The notes under the pieces: model-generated | What the model saw: the letters and a program-made list of their open reading frames with translations, nothing else | Database searches by the model: none | Told to the model about the DNA's origin: nothing | Assembly (NCBI RefSeq): GCF_001649575.2 | Contig: NC_051430.1 | Span: forward strand, 18,181,775 to 18,245,774 | Source: Kryptolebias marmoratus | Taxonomy: Eukaryota; Chordata; Actinopteri; Cyprinodontiformes; Rivulidae | Reading direction: 5' to 3' | DNA length: 64,000 bases | Made by a program: the position numbers and the translations under genes | Shown: one piece after another, positions 1 through 12,420 of the stretch | Numbering within the stretch: the first letter of the stretch is position 1 | Layout of the letters: every line of letters starts with the position of its first letter

Positions 1-99
1 TAAAGATCTCAATCTGCATCCTGTCTCACCAATTTATCTCAAACTCCCCCCCTCGTTTCTTTTTCTTCTTCTTCGTCTTCCGCGAATAAACAACGTGGT

Positions 100-1289
100 T
101 TCAGACGCTGAGACGCCGAGCATCTCTATGGTAACAGTCCTCAATTAGCGATGATTGGCCAACCCGTGGGAATGTTTCTATTCCCTGAGTGCAGTGATTG
201 GTCGGTGGGCGGTCTGAGCAGCCTGACAGTCTGCAGCGTTCCGGGTTATTGTCAGTCTCGGCTGCTCGGCTGAAGGGCAGGACCGCGTCCCGGAGCTGCC
301 TCCAGCAGCGAGCTCTTTATCCTCCACACGGAACACTTTGCGTTTTTTTAAATTTTTATGTTTTTTGTATTGGTTCGCAGACCAACGAGAGCCTCTGCGA
401 GCTGCGCTGTCAGCCTCATCGGGGAAATGAGAGCGCGGATCGGGAGGAGAGCCGTCTGAGAGCGAGGCTGCCGACACCGAGGAGGAGAAAGTGACGGACG
501 GAGCGGAGAGCCTGATCTCCGGGATTTTACAGGATTTTTACAGGCAGCTGCTTTCTTTGGCCCTGCCTTGATCTTTTTTCAGGGTATATTAACACAATAA
601 TGCCTAAATAACATTCTTAACATTTTATTTCTCTCTTTTAAAAAGAAAAAAAAAACCCACATTAAATCGTAATCAGCAGACGGACCCCGTGCGTAATAAC
701 AAGGGATTTTGGAATACAGCGCTGCCACCGTTCAAGCACTCAGTCTTTCGTTGTGAGAGCTGGGAAAGAAAAAAGTGTTTCTTTTTTTATTTTTTTATTC
801 AAAAGGTATCCTTCAAGTGAGAGGGAAAGCAACACGGACCCCTCACTTTGTTTCGGAAGCTGAAGGCAGAGAAGCCAAGGCGCTCCCGGCGCTCCCGGCG
901 CCCAATCCTTCCGAGGACGTTGGTGAACCCGCCGAGCTGCGCTCCTGCCCTCCGACAAGAAATTGGCCGCCGAGCCGAGAAAAAAGAAAAAAGCAAAGCT
1001 TATTAACTTTGCATGCTTGAGGCGAGAGTGTGGAATCTATTTTTTTTTTCTTTTCTTTGCAGGGTTTCTTGTATTTTTTTTTACATCCCATCAGAGGACG
1101 AGGATAAACTTCATCCACATTTTAAAATCGACGGAGCAGCAGCTGGATTTCGGAGGAGCGGAATGAATCTGTTTTAATTTGCCCTCCCCCTGGAAGAACG
1201 AGGCAGATTGCTCAGTGAAAGCAACAATCTGCATGGAGTTCTAGTTTGCACTAAGGAACAATTTATGGTAAATCAATCTTTTACTTCCA
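100..1289 (+). promoter_or_regulatory. fam222a: Probable fam222a promoter and non-coding first exon region
   Basis: This CpG-richer stretch has two inverted CCAAT boxes (GATTGG at 153-158 and 196-201, 43 bp apart) and a GC box (GGGCGG at 207-212), with no TATA box: the layout of a CpG-type promoter. Transcription would then start somewhere around 230-320. No reading frame here resembles a known protein, so any exon would be 5' UTR. The best splice donor downstream is GTAAGT at 1290-1295; a weaker GTGAGA lies near 817. Exon 1 is needed because the coding exon at 28832 begins at a splice acceptor. Its exact borders, and even whether this is the promoter in use, are inferred. Confidence 0.5.
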
Positions 1290-2155
1290 GTAAGTCCAGC
1301 AGATTCCGGCTGTTTTTGGATTGGCTGATTGCAGTTTGTGTCCTCTCTGGGATGGTTTATAAACAAAATAATGAACGTTTTGTGGTTGTGCTGCTCTCAT
1401 AAGGATTCCTCAGGTTTAAAGTCTTTGTTTTTCATGCCTGACCCACAATAAACGCAGTGTTGTAAAAAGAGAGAAAGAGAGGGAGAGAAAAGGAAAAAAA
1501 ATGGACTTGTTAGAGAGCAGCGCTGCCGAGCGGCTTCAGCAGCTGCTTTGATGTGTAATATTGGGCTTTACAAGTGACGGTAGCAATTAGGAGTGTCGTG
1601 GAGGGCCGTGCACTGCAGGCATCTCAGACAGGGGTGTGTGTGGCCCTGGAAGGGACTGCGGCTCAGAGCAAAAGGTGCGAATTTCTCCTCTGCTCGCCCC
1701 CGTGCGTCACTGACTGCGCGCGGAGGGGCGGAGGGCGACCGTGTGGTGTCTGCTGCAATTAGTGATGCTATATAATCTTTTATTATTTTTTTTTATTTTT
1801 TTATGGTGCGCCCATATAGTGTGGCAGGCTTTTTATCGAGGAACTCGTAAAATCGCCGGAGACTTCAGCGCTGTAAAACTTTTCATTTGGATGACGCTGC
1901 GTGGAGAGTGTCTGTCTCGCCGTCCCGTAGAATTCCTACAGACGCGTCCTCTGCAGCCCAGAGAGGACAGATCGCCGTGAATACGTCGGAAATTCATGCT
2001 CCCCCCCCCCGCATATGACTGGGAGCTAATAAAACCCTGAACTTTGGAGCCTCGTGGGCTTGCTGAGGCTGCTTTGCAATATTTAGCCTCATTGCTCACG
2101 CAGACTGGAGCGCCACATTGTGCTGACTGTGCCGAGTTGGGGGGGGGGGGGGGGG

Positions 2156-2176
2156 NNNNNNNNNNNNNNNNNNNNN
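2156..2176. other. Assembly gap (21 N) inside a poly-G run
   Basis: Seventeen G precede the gap (2139-2155) and eleven follow it (2177-2187). The gap is a sequencing or assembly failure in a G homopolymer, so its true length is unknown. Confidence 0.98.
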
Positions 2177-3272
2177 GGGGGGGGGGGTAGCTGCACGCGG
2201 CGTGTTTTATCATTAGACTACAAGCGTCCTCAAAATTGATCCTTTCTGTCTGGCTCCAGTCATCCTCTGTGTCTCGCAGCCCTGCAGATAGGCGGCTGGC
2301 TGAATGTAATATGGGCCCCTACAGCAGAGCAGGCGCCCCCACAGTCAGGGGCACCTGCCACAGAGCCTTCCTGGCTGTATTGAATAAAACATCCAGTGAT
2401 GTATGAGACAGGAGCTGCACCCGAGGGGACAGAACTGCCTCATTTACTTCCTCCTCTCTGCGCCTATGACCTGCTGAGCAAATTGTGCTCATATTAGCTC
2501 TGTGGCTGCTCCTCACCTAAACAAATAGTCTCCCCAGCATAATGCTCACCTTAACTCAACATGATGGTTGGATGGGAAAAGAAAGAATGGCAGGGGGGAA
2601 GCTTTAATATCTGGGTCACTGAATTACCTTTTTTTTTGGAGTTCTTGTCTTGCCTCTTTATTTCTTTATTTTATTTTTTTCTGTTTAGATTTTTATATTT
2701 TCTTGCAGCTGATGCTCAAATGTCCCGCTGCAGACTCCATCCTTTTTGCTTTTTATTGCGTTCACTTCTACAAGTGGGGGTGCTTTAAAATTTAAAAACC
2801 TAATTTTTCCACTCCAATCAAAACCTGATCACAACAGCATTTTCCTCCCGACATTTCTTTTACTTGCTGATGAAATCAAAAAGCATCTAAATTACTTAAG
2901 TAAAGTCTAATCTGTTGTACTCATTAAGCTGCCAACAGTTGGAAGGTGGAGGGTGTATTTTAGCAATGCATTAACAAAAGTAATACGCTGAGAGAAGCTT
3001 GGCATTTTATCAATGTGCAACTCAAACCGCATCTGGCTCTGATTGATTGATAGCATTTAGGTTTCTTGCTGTATTCTTTTGCTTATTAAAGTGCCTGCTT
3101 GATGTGAATAAGGGAGCTGCACTCATGAATATCGTTAAAGTTGCTGAAGTTTAATTTCCTGTGCTGGTGTATTAATCTTTTTTAATCCCTGCATAGTTTG
3201 ATTGTCTCAACACCTTCCCAGAGGCAGTAAAACTCATTTTGGCACTTAAAAAGACTGTAATAGTAGATACTG

Positions 3273-3294
3273 GTGTGTGTGTGTGTGTGTGTGT
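3273..3294. repeat. GT microsatellite
   Basis: An uninterrupted GT dinucleotide run of 11 units in intron 1. Confidence 0.95.
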
Positions 3295-6169
3295 CTACCT
3301 TAAGTGTCTGATCTTGAGCGTCCATTCTTGTGCGGACTATTACTTAAAGTGCAGCTATTCAAGCACATTAAATACTATTCTGAAGAGCAATTTACTTTCC
3401 GGAGACCATTTTTTAAATAGAAGTATGGACTGTAGATGAAAGATAGTCTCCTTTTTTCCCTGTCAAAGAAAAGAAAAGACATGATTACCTAAATTAGCTG
3501 ATATTGCAGAAAAGAAGAAAGCTTCTTACCTGGAAATACCATTGGACACCTAAAGGAACAAGACAAAAAGAAAGAGATTTCAAAGCGATGCCAGCAGCCT
3601 CTCATCGGCTGCCTGATCAAAGCGTTTCGTATCGAGAAAAGTCTCCAGCAGTCCTTGTTTTAACACTTTTTAATGTGCAGACAAACAAAAGAGACATGCC
3701 CTTTTTGTTGTGCTTTGCAATTTTACATGATTTGATGCTCCTGCGCGTCGAGATGTGGCGACAGAGCATGAAAAGAGAAGCATAAAACAAAAGCTTTACA
3801 TGCAAATGATTGCAGAGAAGAAAACACAGCTTTCAGCCAGTCAATGTGAATGAACACAGGTGGAAAAGATATTCTGTTTCCAGCTGAGAAGATGGTGCTG
3901 ATGCGATTCGACAGGCAGGATTAGCACGAAGGGTTCTGTTTGTGTGTTTAGAGGTAGTGTTTGCAGCACTTGCAGCACTTTCTGCTTGAAACTGTACCCA
4001 TTACACATACATCAAACTGCACACCATCACTGTGACTATTATAGCACTAAATGATGGATCCTTAATGTCTTTAACTCCACTGACAGAGTCAAATGAGCAG
4101 CTCTAATCTATTAGCTAAGAGTCCTTGTCATTTAGCGGGTCGCGTTGGGGTGGGGGGGGGGGCGAAGCGTCTCCTAGCAGACAATAAGCAAGACAGAGTC
4201 CATCACACAGGGCTAACTCAAGGAGACAGACAAGCATGCAGACATATGGGCAATTTAGAATTAATAATTAAACAAATGTGCACATTTTGGGATTGTGGGA
4301 GGAAAAAGCAGCGCCATTATGCCACAATAAAAAACTCAAACACAGCTGACCTATCGACTGGTTCACAGGTTTCAGCGTTTTACAAACCATACAGTCATCT
4401 AATCCTGGTAAAAGGAATCAAAATTGTGATTTCTTGGAACGCCTTGAATGTTATTACTTAAACATATTTTATTAAGTGTGCATCACACTAGAGTTCAGTG
4501 GTTTCTGGTTTTCAATCTGTTAAGTCTTCCTCTAATTATACTGTGGTAGACAGTATAACCATCTGCCCAGAAAGGCTGGTGATGTCGTCTTTTTAAAGCA
4601 TGTCATTGAGGTTTTTAATTATCTTTTTAATCCTTATTTTTTTAGATTGAACATGCAATAGACAAGTATTGTTTTATCGCTGCTATTGCATCATGGAACA
4701 AAGTGTTTTAGACAACAAATAACTTGCTAACAGCTTAAACAAAAAGTTCATAACTTTACAGGAACATTATGAAACCTTCTGAAAGTCTTTTCTTTTTTTG
4801 GCTTATATAGCCTATTGGCTGTGTCAGGTCCTGGCAGGGTACAGTTAACTGTAAACCTTCCAGCTGAAGACCTGATCCAACGGTTTGTTATAATTCTGCC
4901 ATCTTCGTGGATTGGAGGTTTTCTACTATAACCAGCCAGCTTTGCTTATGTTTGTTCTTCCATTGTGTTCCCCCACTGCTTCCAAAACAAGTTTTTTATT
5001 TGAAAAAACCTGCACAGTGTTGAATTTTGGGGGGGTTTCTAGCTTGCGCTGCTTTCTTTTTTCTTTTCAGCCTCTGGGTTAGGAGAGTAACAAAAGCAGT
5101 GACATGTTTTGATAGAATTGGCTGACGGGATTTATAACAGTTCTGACATTAAAGACACTTTTAAGTCAGTTTACCAGGCTATAACAGATTGTGCATTGGT
5201 AATGGAGCATGCAAGTCTGGAGGAGTTTACTTTGAAATGCACCACACTTCCCCCAGTCCCCCTGTTGAACAGTAGGCTGACACTACAGAGAAAACAATAT
5301 TGCTACAGGGCAGGTATGGCAGCAAAAAAAAACATATAAGGGTTTATCTTCCTCTTACACAAACACAAGTACAGTTGCAACTTATTTCCACATGGCCAAG
5401 ATGAAATTTGCAGTTTTTAATGATGGCACACCAGTACAATTTATAACCGTATTTCTCTCCCAACTCTATATCACTTTACAAATACAGAAATTTAAAGGGT
5501 AAATGGAGTTGTCTTGCCTTCATAAACAGGAGATTTAGCACTGAAATTCGAGTGTTTTTCGTCACATTGAGTAGTAGACTTCCCTCTTTCAGTATACTAT
5601 TTAAGCTCTGTGTCTCTCTGCCTGTTACTACTTTGATTTCCTGTTATTTTAAATCAAGAGATTACCTGACCACCACTCTGCTCATGAGCCCTGGCCAGAT
5701 CCTCATCAGGGTTATCTGCAGCCAGTTAGAGGATGACAGACAGCAGCGTTCCATCGAACCTCCTCCTCCTCTTCCCCTCTCACTTCCCTGTCAGCCTGAA
5801 TGGAAGTCACGTCTCACCAGGTTTCAGGGTTAATGTATAGTCTTTCATTTGGAAAGGTTAGGGGCGGCTGGTCTGCTTTTCTTCTCCTACGCACGTGGAA
5901 TACATTTAACAGGATTCGAGAAGTTTATATGTGGTTAATAAGTACACTTGTATGAAGAGGCTGAGTGCTGTGCAGTTTATAGTTTGCTCCATAACTCAGC
6001 CTGAAAAGGTGAGGATAAGCTTGCTCCTTCCAAACAGTTCTTGAAGGGGGGGAGAAGGAGAATAAAGCAAATCTGACAAGCTCTCCAACAGCGAATTTGC
6101 TCTCCTTAAAAACAATGCCGCTCTTGCTTTCCTCATGGTCACATTGATTTGTTCTGGGTGACAATGCAG

Positions 6170-6740
6170 GCTGCTGTGAAATCACCCCAGCGCCATTGAT
6201 CTCAAGGAGAAGAGGAGGAGAGGGAATGAGAGGCTGGCGACAGAGCAACATGGGAAAATCCACAGCTTGCCCTCTTCAACCTTAACCAGTAATAAAATGA
6301 AGGCCCTGGCTGCTATCAGATCAGCCCCTGCTGTACTCCTCCAGCCTCTGCGTTGCGGTCGAGTCAGGCTTTGATTTGTTTTTGGAGGCCCGCACATGCT
6401 GTTTGATTTGCCATTGTGCCTCGCCATGTTTCACATTATCAGCCGAATTCTTTATTGCTACTGTTTTCCATGCCAGAAGCAAGGCTGTTTTTATCTCTCG
6501 CATGCCTCTGATTAATCTTCCCCTGTACGCTGGTATACTTTAATCTTGAATGGGAGATATCTGATTCTCCTCGGCTATTGAGGAAGATCAAACTTTAATG
6601 GAACAAGGAACTGCACATCATGCTAATCTCCATCTCCCCGCATTTTGGTTGACTGCTCTCCCTTGGGCTTTGTAGCTTTCTGCAGAAGCAGGAAATACAT
6701 CAGGCAGATAAGATGTTTTCCCTTCATGTGTCCGTAATTT
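6170..6740. promoter_or_regulatory. Candidate conserved non-coding element in intron 1
   Basis: A repeat-free, compositionally balanced stretch with closely spaced motif-like words: GATTAATC and CTAATCTC (homeodomain/OTX type), ATGCTAAT (octamer type), AGATCAAA (TCF/LEF type) and AGATATCTGATT. This resembles the deeply conserved enhancers common in vertebrate introns. No alignment was possible, so this is a guess from texture. Confidence 0.25.
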
Positions 6741-7109
6741 ATTCCCTGTTGACAATGGCCGCCACTTTACATCTCTGCTTTTTGATTACCTGCACTGATT
6801 AAAAAAATGGGTGAACGCATGAGAAATGAGTGACACTTTCACATTCCTGTCCTGCATGACCTTAAACATGTGAAACTCCGAAGCATCCATTTGGGTTTCT
6901 TCACAGTTCAGCCCTCAAATGTGCCATCCATTTCTGTATTTATCGACCAGCAAGGGAAGAGGAAGGGGGTTGGCATTGGTAGCCTTAGGAGGGATACGTC
7001 AGCTGCATGGATGTATCAAGGTTCAATGCTTTTCATTACACCACAGTCATTTCAGGAATTAGCTATTGACTGCTGTTTTGTTCTTTCACTTCCTCCATAT
7101 CACTGAGTA

Positions 7110-7560
7110 ACGGGCCACATTATGCTGACCAGCATCTGGACCGCGATGCATTTTTTGTTGCAAATGGATAACACTTATGGGGTGTCACACCTCCCACAGA
7201 CGGTTTGCCTCTGTGACAAAAAGAGGCTATTACCCAATTCTAAGGCCATTGCTGTAGGGTAATGAAATTTCCACCGACTGGAGAAAACAATGTTGTCTGG
7301 TCTGGGCCGTAATTGTCCAAGCCACCTCACCATTTTTCCCCGAGTTCGGCGTGAATGCAACACGATTTAATAAAACTCTGGAGATTTTTATCATTTATTG
7401 CCAGGCCTGGCAGCCGCGTCAGGGAAAGTAAGCCGAGGCTCGCGCAGATAAAACTCATTCAATTTGCGTGTTGAATTTTAACTGAGCTGGAGACCATTTA
7501 CATGAGAGCAGACCGTAGGGGAAATGTTTATGTGTATGCATTGAACAGGTCAGCTATATT
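7110..7560. promoter_or_regulatory. Candidate conserved non-coding element in intron 1
   Basis: A dense run of mixed-composition sequence without simple repeats, with CCGTAATTGTCC, GGGTAATGAAATTTCC, AGCCGCGTCAGGG and CATTCAATTTGCG. It has CpG and motif content above the surrounding intron. Function is inferred only. Confidence 0.25.
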
Positions 7561-7759
7561 GTTAATATAAAACCACCATTTCCTTCCTCTAAATGGGAGA
7601 GTATCCTGGAATTTCCGTCATTTTCTCGTGTGTTATTGTTTGTATCAGGATAGGGCTGAAAATCCATGGGATATTAGGCCTCGAGGGCAGGGAGCTTCTG
7701 TGTGTCTGCTTCCATTCACATACAAAAACATAGAAATGTTGACATGAGGACATGTATGG

Positions 7760-7803
7760 ACACACACACACTCTCACACACACGCACACACACACACACA
7801 CAC
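7760..7803. repeat. CA microsatellite, imperfect
   Basis: A CA-rich run of 44 bp broken by CTCT and CGC interruptions. Confidence 0.95.
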
Positions 7804-9179
7804 TCCTAGCCCTGTTTTATTACCTCCTGCCTGCTGCTGGAATTGCTTTCCTCCCTCGAGTGAGCCAAGCAAAGCCGGCTTTATTGTGTTAACCTATTTG
7901 TGTGTCAAGAGCGATTGCAGCGTTCTTTATCTCTGTTTGTATTCGGATGGGGAGACGGCTGAGGGAGCGAGGAAGAGGAGGGAGAGAGAGTGGCGGAGGG
8001 AAGGAGGGAGAGGGGTTGTACAGGAGCCAGGCGAGTTTAGACGGATGGCCGGTCACCTCGCTCCACTCTGGAGGATAATGACTGGTTGCTTAGCAATGAC
8101 CCGCCCCCATCCATTTCCAGACTTGCATCCACAATAATCACATTTTTTCCCCCCTGTAAAATTTTTTATAAATGTAATTATAAAGCAGCTCCTCGTTTTA
8201 TTTAGCAGAGTGGGATGAGGGGTGTGACCTGGATATATTTGGGTGGTTGAGCTGATCAACTTTTTACCCGTGTTGAATGCAGATTTGTGCGTGCACGTGT
8301 TTATATTTGCCCTGTTGGTGGAGTTTGACCGGGATTATGACCAGGCCGAAGCTCTATTTCCTGCCAGATATCTGCAGCTGTACAACCTTTGACCTTTGTA
8401 ATGCTGCAGTGGCAACACTGTGCTCAGACAGATTCACAAGCAAACGTTTCCCAACCACATATTCATGTTTTTTTTTTCTTTTGATGGGCACCCAGAGGCC
8501 TGTGAGCGCTGCTATTTTGTGAGCTCTTAGGTTTATTAACATTTTTATTGAGTTGAACAAATTGCTGACCTTTTGTGGCATAATGAATAGCCCGGCTTGC
8601 CTAGGACAAATTTGACTTTTGGCACGAGTGACTGGCATGACTCCAAGCTGCTAGATTCATGATTTGTTTATTCAGCAGGTGAAAGTATTTAATACAGTTG
8701 AGTGTTTTCAGCTCCTTTTCAGCTGTTCTTTGTTTTCAGTTTTAATCCTAACCTAAGATTCTTCTTTTTTGGCTTGAGTCTTCAGGTTTGTTTGTTTTTT
8801 TTTAGCTTACTTATGTTATTTTAGGGCACTTTATTTTAAAGAAGCAAGGAGGCACTAATGATATCTGAACATAACCCTAATTTGAACTGCCTTTTATCAC
8901 AAGAGGTGGATGTTTCAGCAAAGTCCAGATTAAATTTAATCCTCAGATAGTAAACCCTCTCTGCTTTACAGAGCAGATTCTTTATCTTCCCTCTTTTGTT
9001 AAAAAATAAAAACATCATTAAACAGAAATTGCATCTAAAGTTTCTCTATTTGAAACCCTTATTTGTGGTAAAAGCCTGTTCTTACTGATCAAAATAAATA
9101 TATTGTTCTCACCAGTCAATGGTGCATTTATCATTGCCTCCTGCCAAAGGAGAAAAGTGATAATGATTTGCCCATGGTT

Positions 9180-9830
9180 GTGCATGGGTTTGTCTGACTG
9201 TTAGCAAAATATCTCATGAAGCACTGGACAAAACTTTATTGAAACTCTCAGAAAGTCCTCATTGGAAATACATCTTGGATTAAACCCAATTCAAGATGGC
9301 CACCACAGCTAATCACCTTTAGCCAACACAAAAATAGCTATAACTCTCTCAGTGTTATAGATATTGAGCTTAAGTTTAGTTGGGTAATAGCTGATTTTCC
9401 TTCCCAACACATAGTCTGAGCACTAAGTGGTTGTGCCAGATCTGTTTTTGAAACTTTACCCATAACTATTGTAGTCAGTTGTGTTTGTCTGTTAGCAAAA
9501 TATCTCATAAACCACAAGGCAGATTGTAATGAAAGGTAATCTCTCAGAAAGTAATCATTTGATGTGCATCTACAACTGATTACCTTTTGAAGTAATCTGC
9601 CAATTGACATTAGTCTACACAAAAATGACTATAACTCAGTCAGTTTTACAGATATTGGAGATAAATTTTGATGTGGTCATATCTGAGAGTCATCGACAAC
9701 GCACACATGGGATTGCATATGACATTATTTTCAAGGTTTGACTAAAATGGCTGTAACTTCTTCCCTCATCATAAGATGATCTTAGTTTAAAACTCTTACA
9801 TGAAAGGCAGCGGGTGATATGCATTCCTTC
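9180..9830. repeat. Dispersed repeat with two diverged direct units
   Basis: Two related units lie about 290 bp apart: one from about 9189 (TGTTAGCAAAATATCTCATG, CTCTCAGAAAGTCCTCATT, AAAAATAGCTATAACTC) and one from about 9481 (TGTTAGCAAAATATCTCATA, CTCTCAGAAAGTAATCATT, AAAAATGACTATAACTC). A third partial trace (AAAATGGCTGTAACTTC) lies near 9745. The sequence style is that of an old interspersed repeat in fish genomes; its class is not known to me. Confidence 0.65.
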
Positions 9831-10776
9831 AAAAAATGATAGGCCTTTAATTTAATTTATAGAGAAGTTACAATTCTAATTTACAAAAAATAAAAGAAAA
9901 TTGTTTTGCTATTGGAGTTTGTTTTAAAGAACATGAGCTGTGGCAGATATTAGCCCATCTGTGCTTTCGCTCCTTATCCTGTTCAGAAGCCATCCCTCCT
10001 TCTCCAAGCTTATGCATCGTTGGTAAAATTGACAGCTTTGCACGTCCTGGGAACTTCATAGGAATAAAATAAACATACCCCCCCCACCCCCTCGTCTCAT
10101 CTCTGTGGCATGCTTCTGTGGTTGCATCTATAGGAACAGCTGTCCAGCTGTCACGGCAGCCAGCTAGGCAGCCGCTCTCCAAGGCAACATCTGTAGAGAC
10201 TGAACGCACAAGGGCAGCATGCCGTTCCCCGCTCGTCCCCAAAGACTGTGGAAGTGTGTCAGGCCTTTGGGCTGCGCGTTCACTACTGACCACGTCAACC
10301 GTATCGCTGGCTTTTGATTGAACGTTATCTGCTCCTGCACCACTTTAATAAGCTCTGCCAGGCTTCAAACTGCCAGTCACATTGTCACAACAGTTCTTAA
10401 AAAAAATTAAAAAACAACCCATTATCGCATCCATTAATCCATTAATAGTCATCTGCCTCTGCATGAATTTGTGTATGTATGTGTGTGTGTGTAAACAAAA
10501 TCCCAGCGAGCGAGGTGCAATGGCCTGGAACTGACGAGAACCCACTGGGAGAGTCTCTCCTTGTGATGTAGCTCCCCCCTCCCGAGCATCCTTCGCCTCC
10601 TGGCAGAGAGTGAAGCGGCGGTGGGGGGATGAGGAGGGGCACAGAGCCATGTGAGTGGGGAGATGAACAGAGCTGCAGTCCCCTCTGTCAGCCACAAACT
10701 AGGATCAGGGAGATCACATGGGACTCTCTCCTGGGAAAGAGCAAAGGGAAAGACAGAGTGGGGAAAGCAGCTGTTT

Positions 10777-11490
10777 AGTATGGGAGGCCCCTTAGGACAA
10801 AAAGCATTCTTCCTCTCACGTACACTATCAAACCTTCTCACATATAGTATCAAACTATCGCAGTCACTATTAAACTCAAACCCTGTCACATATACCACCA
10901 AACCCTCTCATATACACTATCAACCCCTTCAAGTTACTACAACTAACTTGTCATGAACGCACAAACTCTGGAAAACATGAATTAGCAAGAAAATGTGCTC
11001 TCATATGCTCTCCTCTAGCAAACTAACTAGCACACATGTGTGGACAGTGCTATGCTAACAGCGCAGCAATGATGTTTTCACCGTCTGACTACACTACTCT
11101 ACAGCATTACCTAAAGGACAAAAAGGTGCTATAACAACAATATACAAAACAGCAAACACACTTAGCCAAACATAAGGGCCTTTTGAAAACCCACGGCTGA
11201 ATAAGGCAGCTCAGGCACTTCCGTAGAGGACCATGAAGGAAGGTGAAACTCACAGAGGAGCAGCCGTGTGACAAGAAGCTGCAAAGCTAATGTGGTTCTT
11301 TTTCGTTGATGTTTCGGAACAGAATTCACAACACTGAGCACTGACCTAGCTAAGTAAATGCGAAAGAGTTCAATACTTTACCTGAGAGAATTTTATAGTG
11401 TATGTGAGAAGGTTTGATGGTGTATGCGAGAGGGTTTGATATTGTATGTAAGAAGAAGAATGTTTTTTGTCCTAAGGGGCCTCCCATACT
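10777..11490. mobile_element. 714-bp non-autonomous DNA transposon with terminal inverted repeats
   Basis: The left end GTATGGGAGGCCCCTTAGGA (from 10778) is repeated inverted at the right end (to 11489); the inverted match extends through ACAAAAA and CATTCTTC with few mismatches. Both sides are flanked by TTTA (10774-10777 and 11490-11493), a likely 4-bp target duplication. Inside each end lie about three to five degenerate ~22-bp units based on CACTATCAAACCCTCTCA and its complement (about 10817-10930 and 11393-11452), i.e. subterminal repeats. No transposase reading frame is present. The superfamily is not assigned. Confidence 0.8.
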
Positions 11491-12179
11491 TTAGTGTTTT
11501 TCTCTTACTTCCTTCTTGGCAGCTTGCTTGTGTTTTTCCCCGCTCTGTCATCTTCTCTGCGTCTGTCATTAGCTTCTGTCATGTATTTTTTTAAAAAGAC
11601 ACTTTCAGTGGCAGTTTCTGCTTTGATTTGTTAGCAGAAATATTAGACAGATGTGAGGGGACAGAAGGGGAAATTACATGTAACAAAGCTCCTGAAGCGG
11701 ACAGCAGAGTCAAGCTAGTTGCCCACTGTCACGCTCTCTGAAAATGTTACAATCAGTCCTGAGCCTTTTATGGATGTTTTCAGGAACTATTGAAGGTCTT
11801 GTATTGAATGACTTGATTTCTTCATCACTCCTCTTGATAACTGAGGGCCTCTCAGGCATGCTGTGCCTCTCCCCACAGACAGCTGCAGAGTCATACGGGC
11901 TGTGGGCGAAGTTTGATGGATCCTGTTTACTGGAGCCGAGAGAATGGTTGGGTATCTCCAATTAAGTGTCCTAAAGCTTGTCTTTTAGTCAGCTTTCCAT
12001 TATGTTCCCTCATGTCTCGTGGCAGCACTGTGCTGCCAAATGTAACTGAGAGGAAGACATTTGGCGATTACACATTCTGTCATGATGGAGAAGTGAAGCC
12101 TGCAACTTGATGCAAAACCAAATTCCATATGGCTGCAGTGAAATCTCTGCACACTCAGTTACTTTCAAACAACCCCCTG

Positions 12180-12420
12180 TCCTGGTGACAGCAAAATCGC
12201 CTTCTCATGACTTATCGTTTTATCATTTAAATTTTCCCCATTGATGCTCGCTGCTGTGATTGACGGCCGGGCTGGAAAGCTACAGCTATCTCAATTGAGC
12301 TGCGGCAGCCAGTTGGTAACCGTGACAATGGTCTCTCCTCTTTGCCTTGTTTTCACACGTTTTCTGCTGTCACAGAAACCTCGCTGATTGCTTCTTTGCC
12401 AAGACAGCATCCTATTAATC
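12180..12420. promoter_or_regulatory. Candidate conserved non-coding element in intron 1
   Basis: Repeat-free sequence containing GTGATTGACGGCCGG (PBX-like TGATTGAC), TCTCAATTGAGCTGCGG and GGTAACCGTGACAATGG. The palindromic CTCAATTGAG is a plausible homeodomain site. Inference only. Confidence 0.25.

Noticed and set aside
1833..2213. Open frame of 126 codons on the minus strand
   Set aside because: It reads through the poly-G/N gap as a proline run, has no recognisable domain, and is an artefact of composition.
10345..10901. Overlapping minus-strand frames up to 150 codons
   Set aside because: Low-complexity translation partly through a TG repeat and the left end of the TIR element; no homology recognised.
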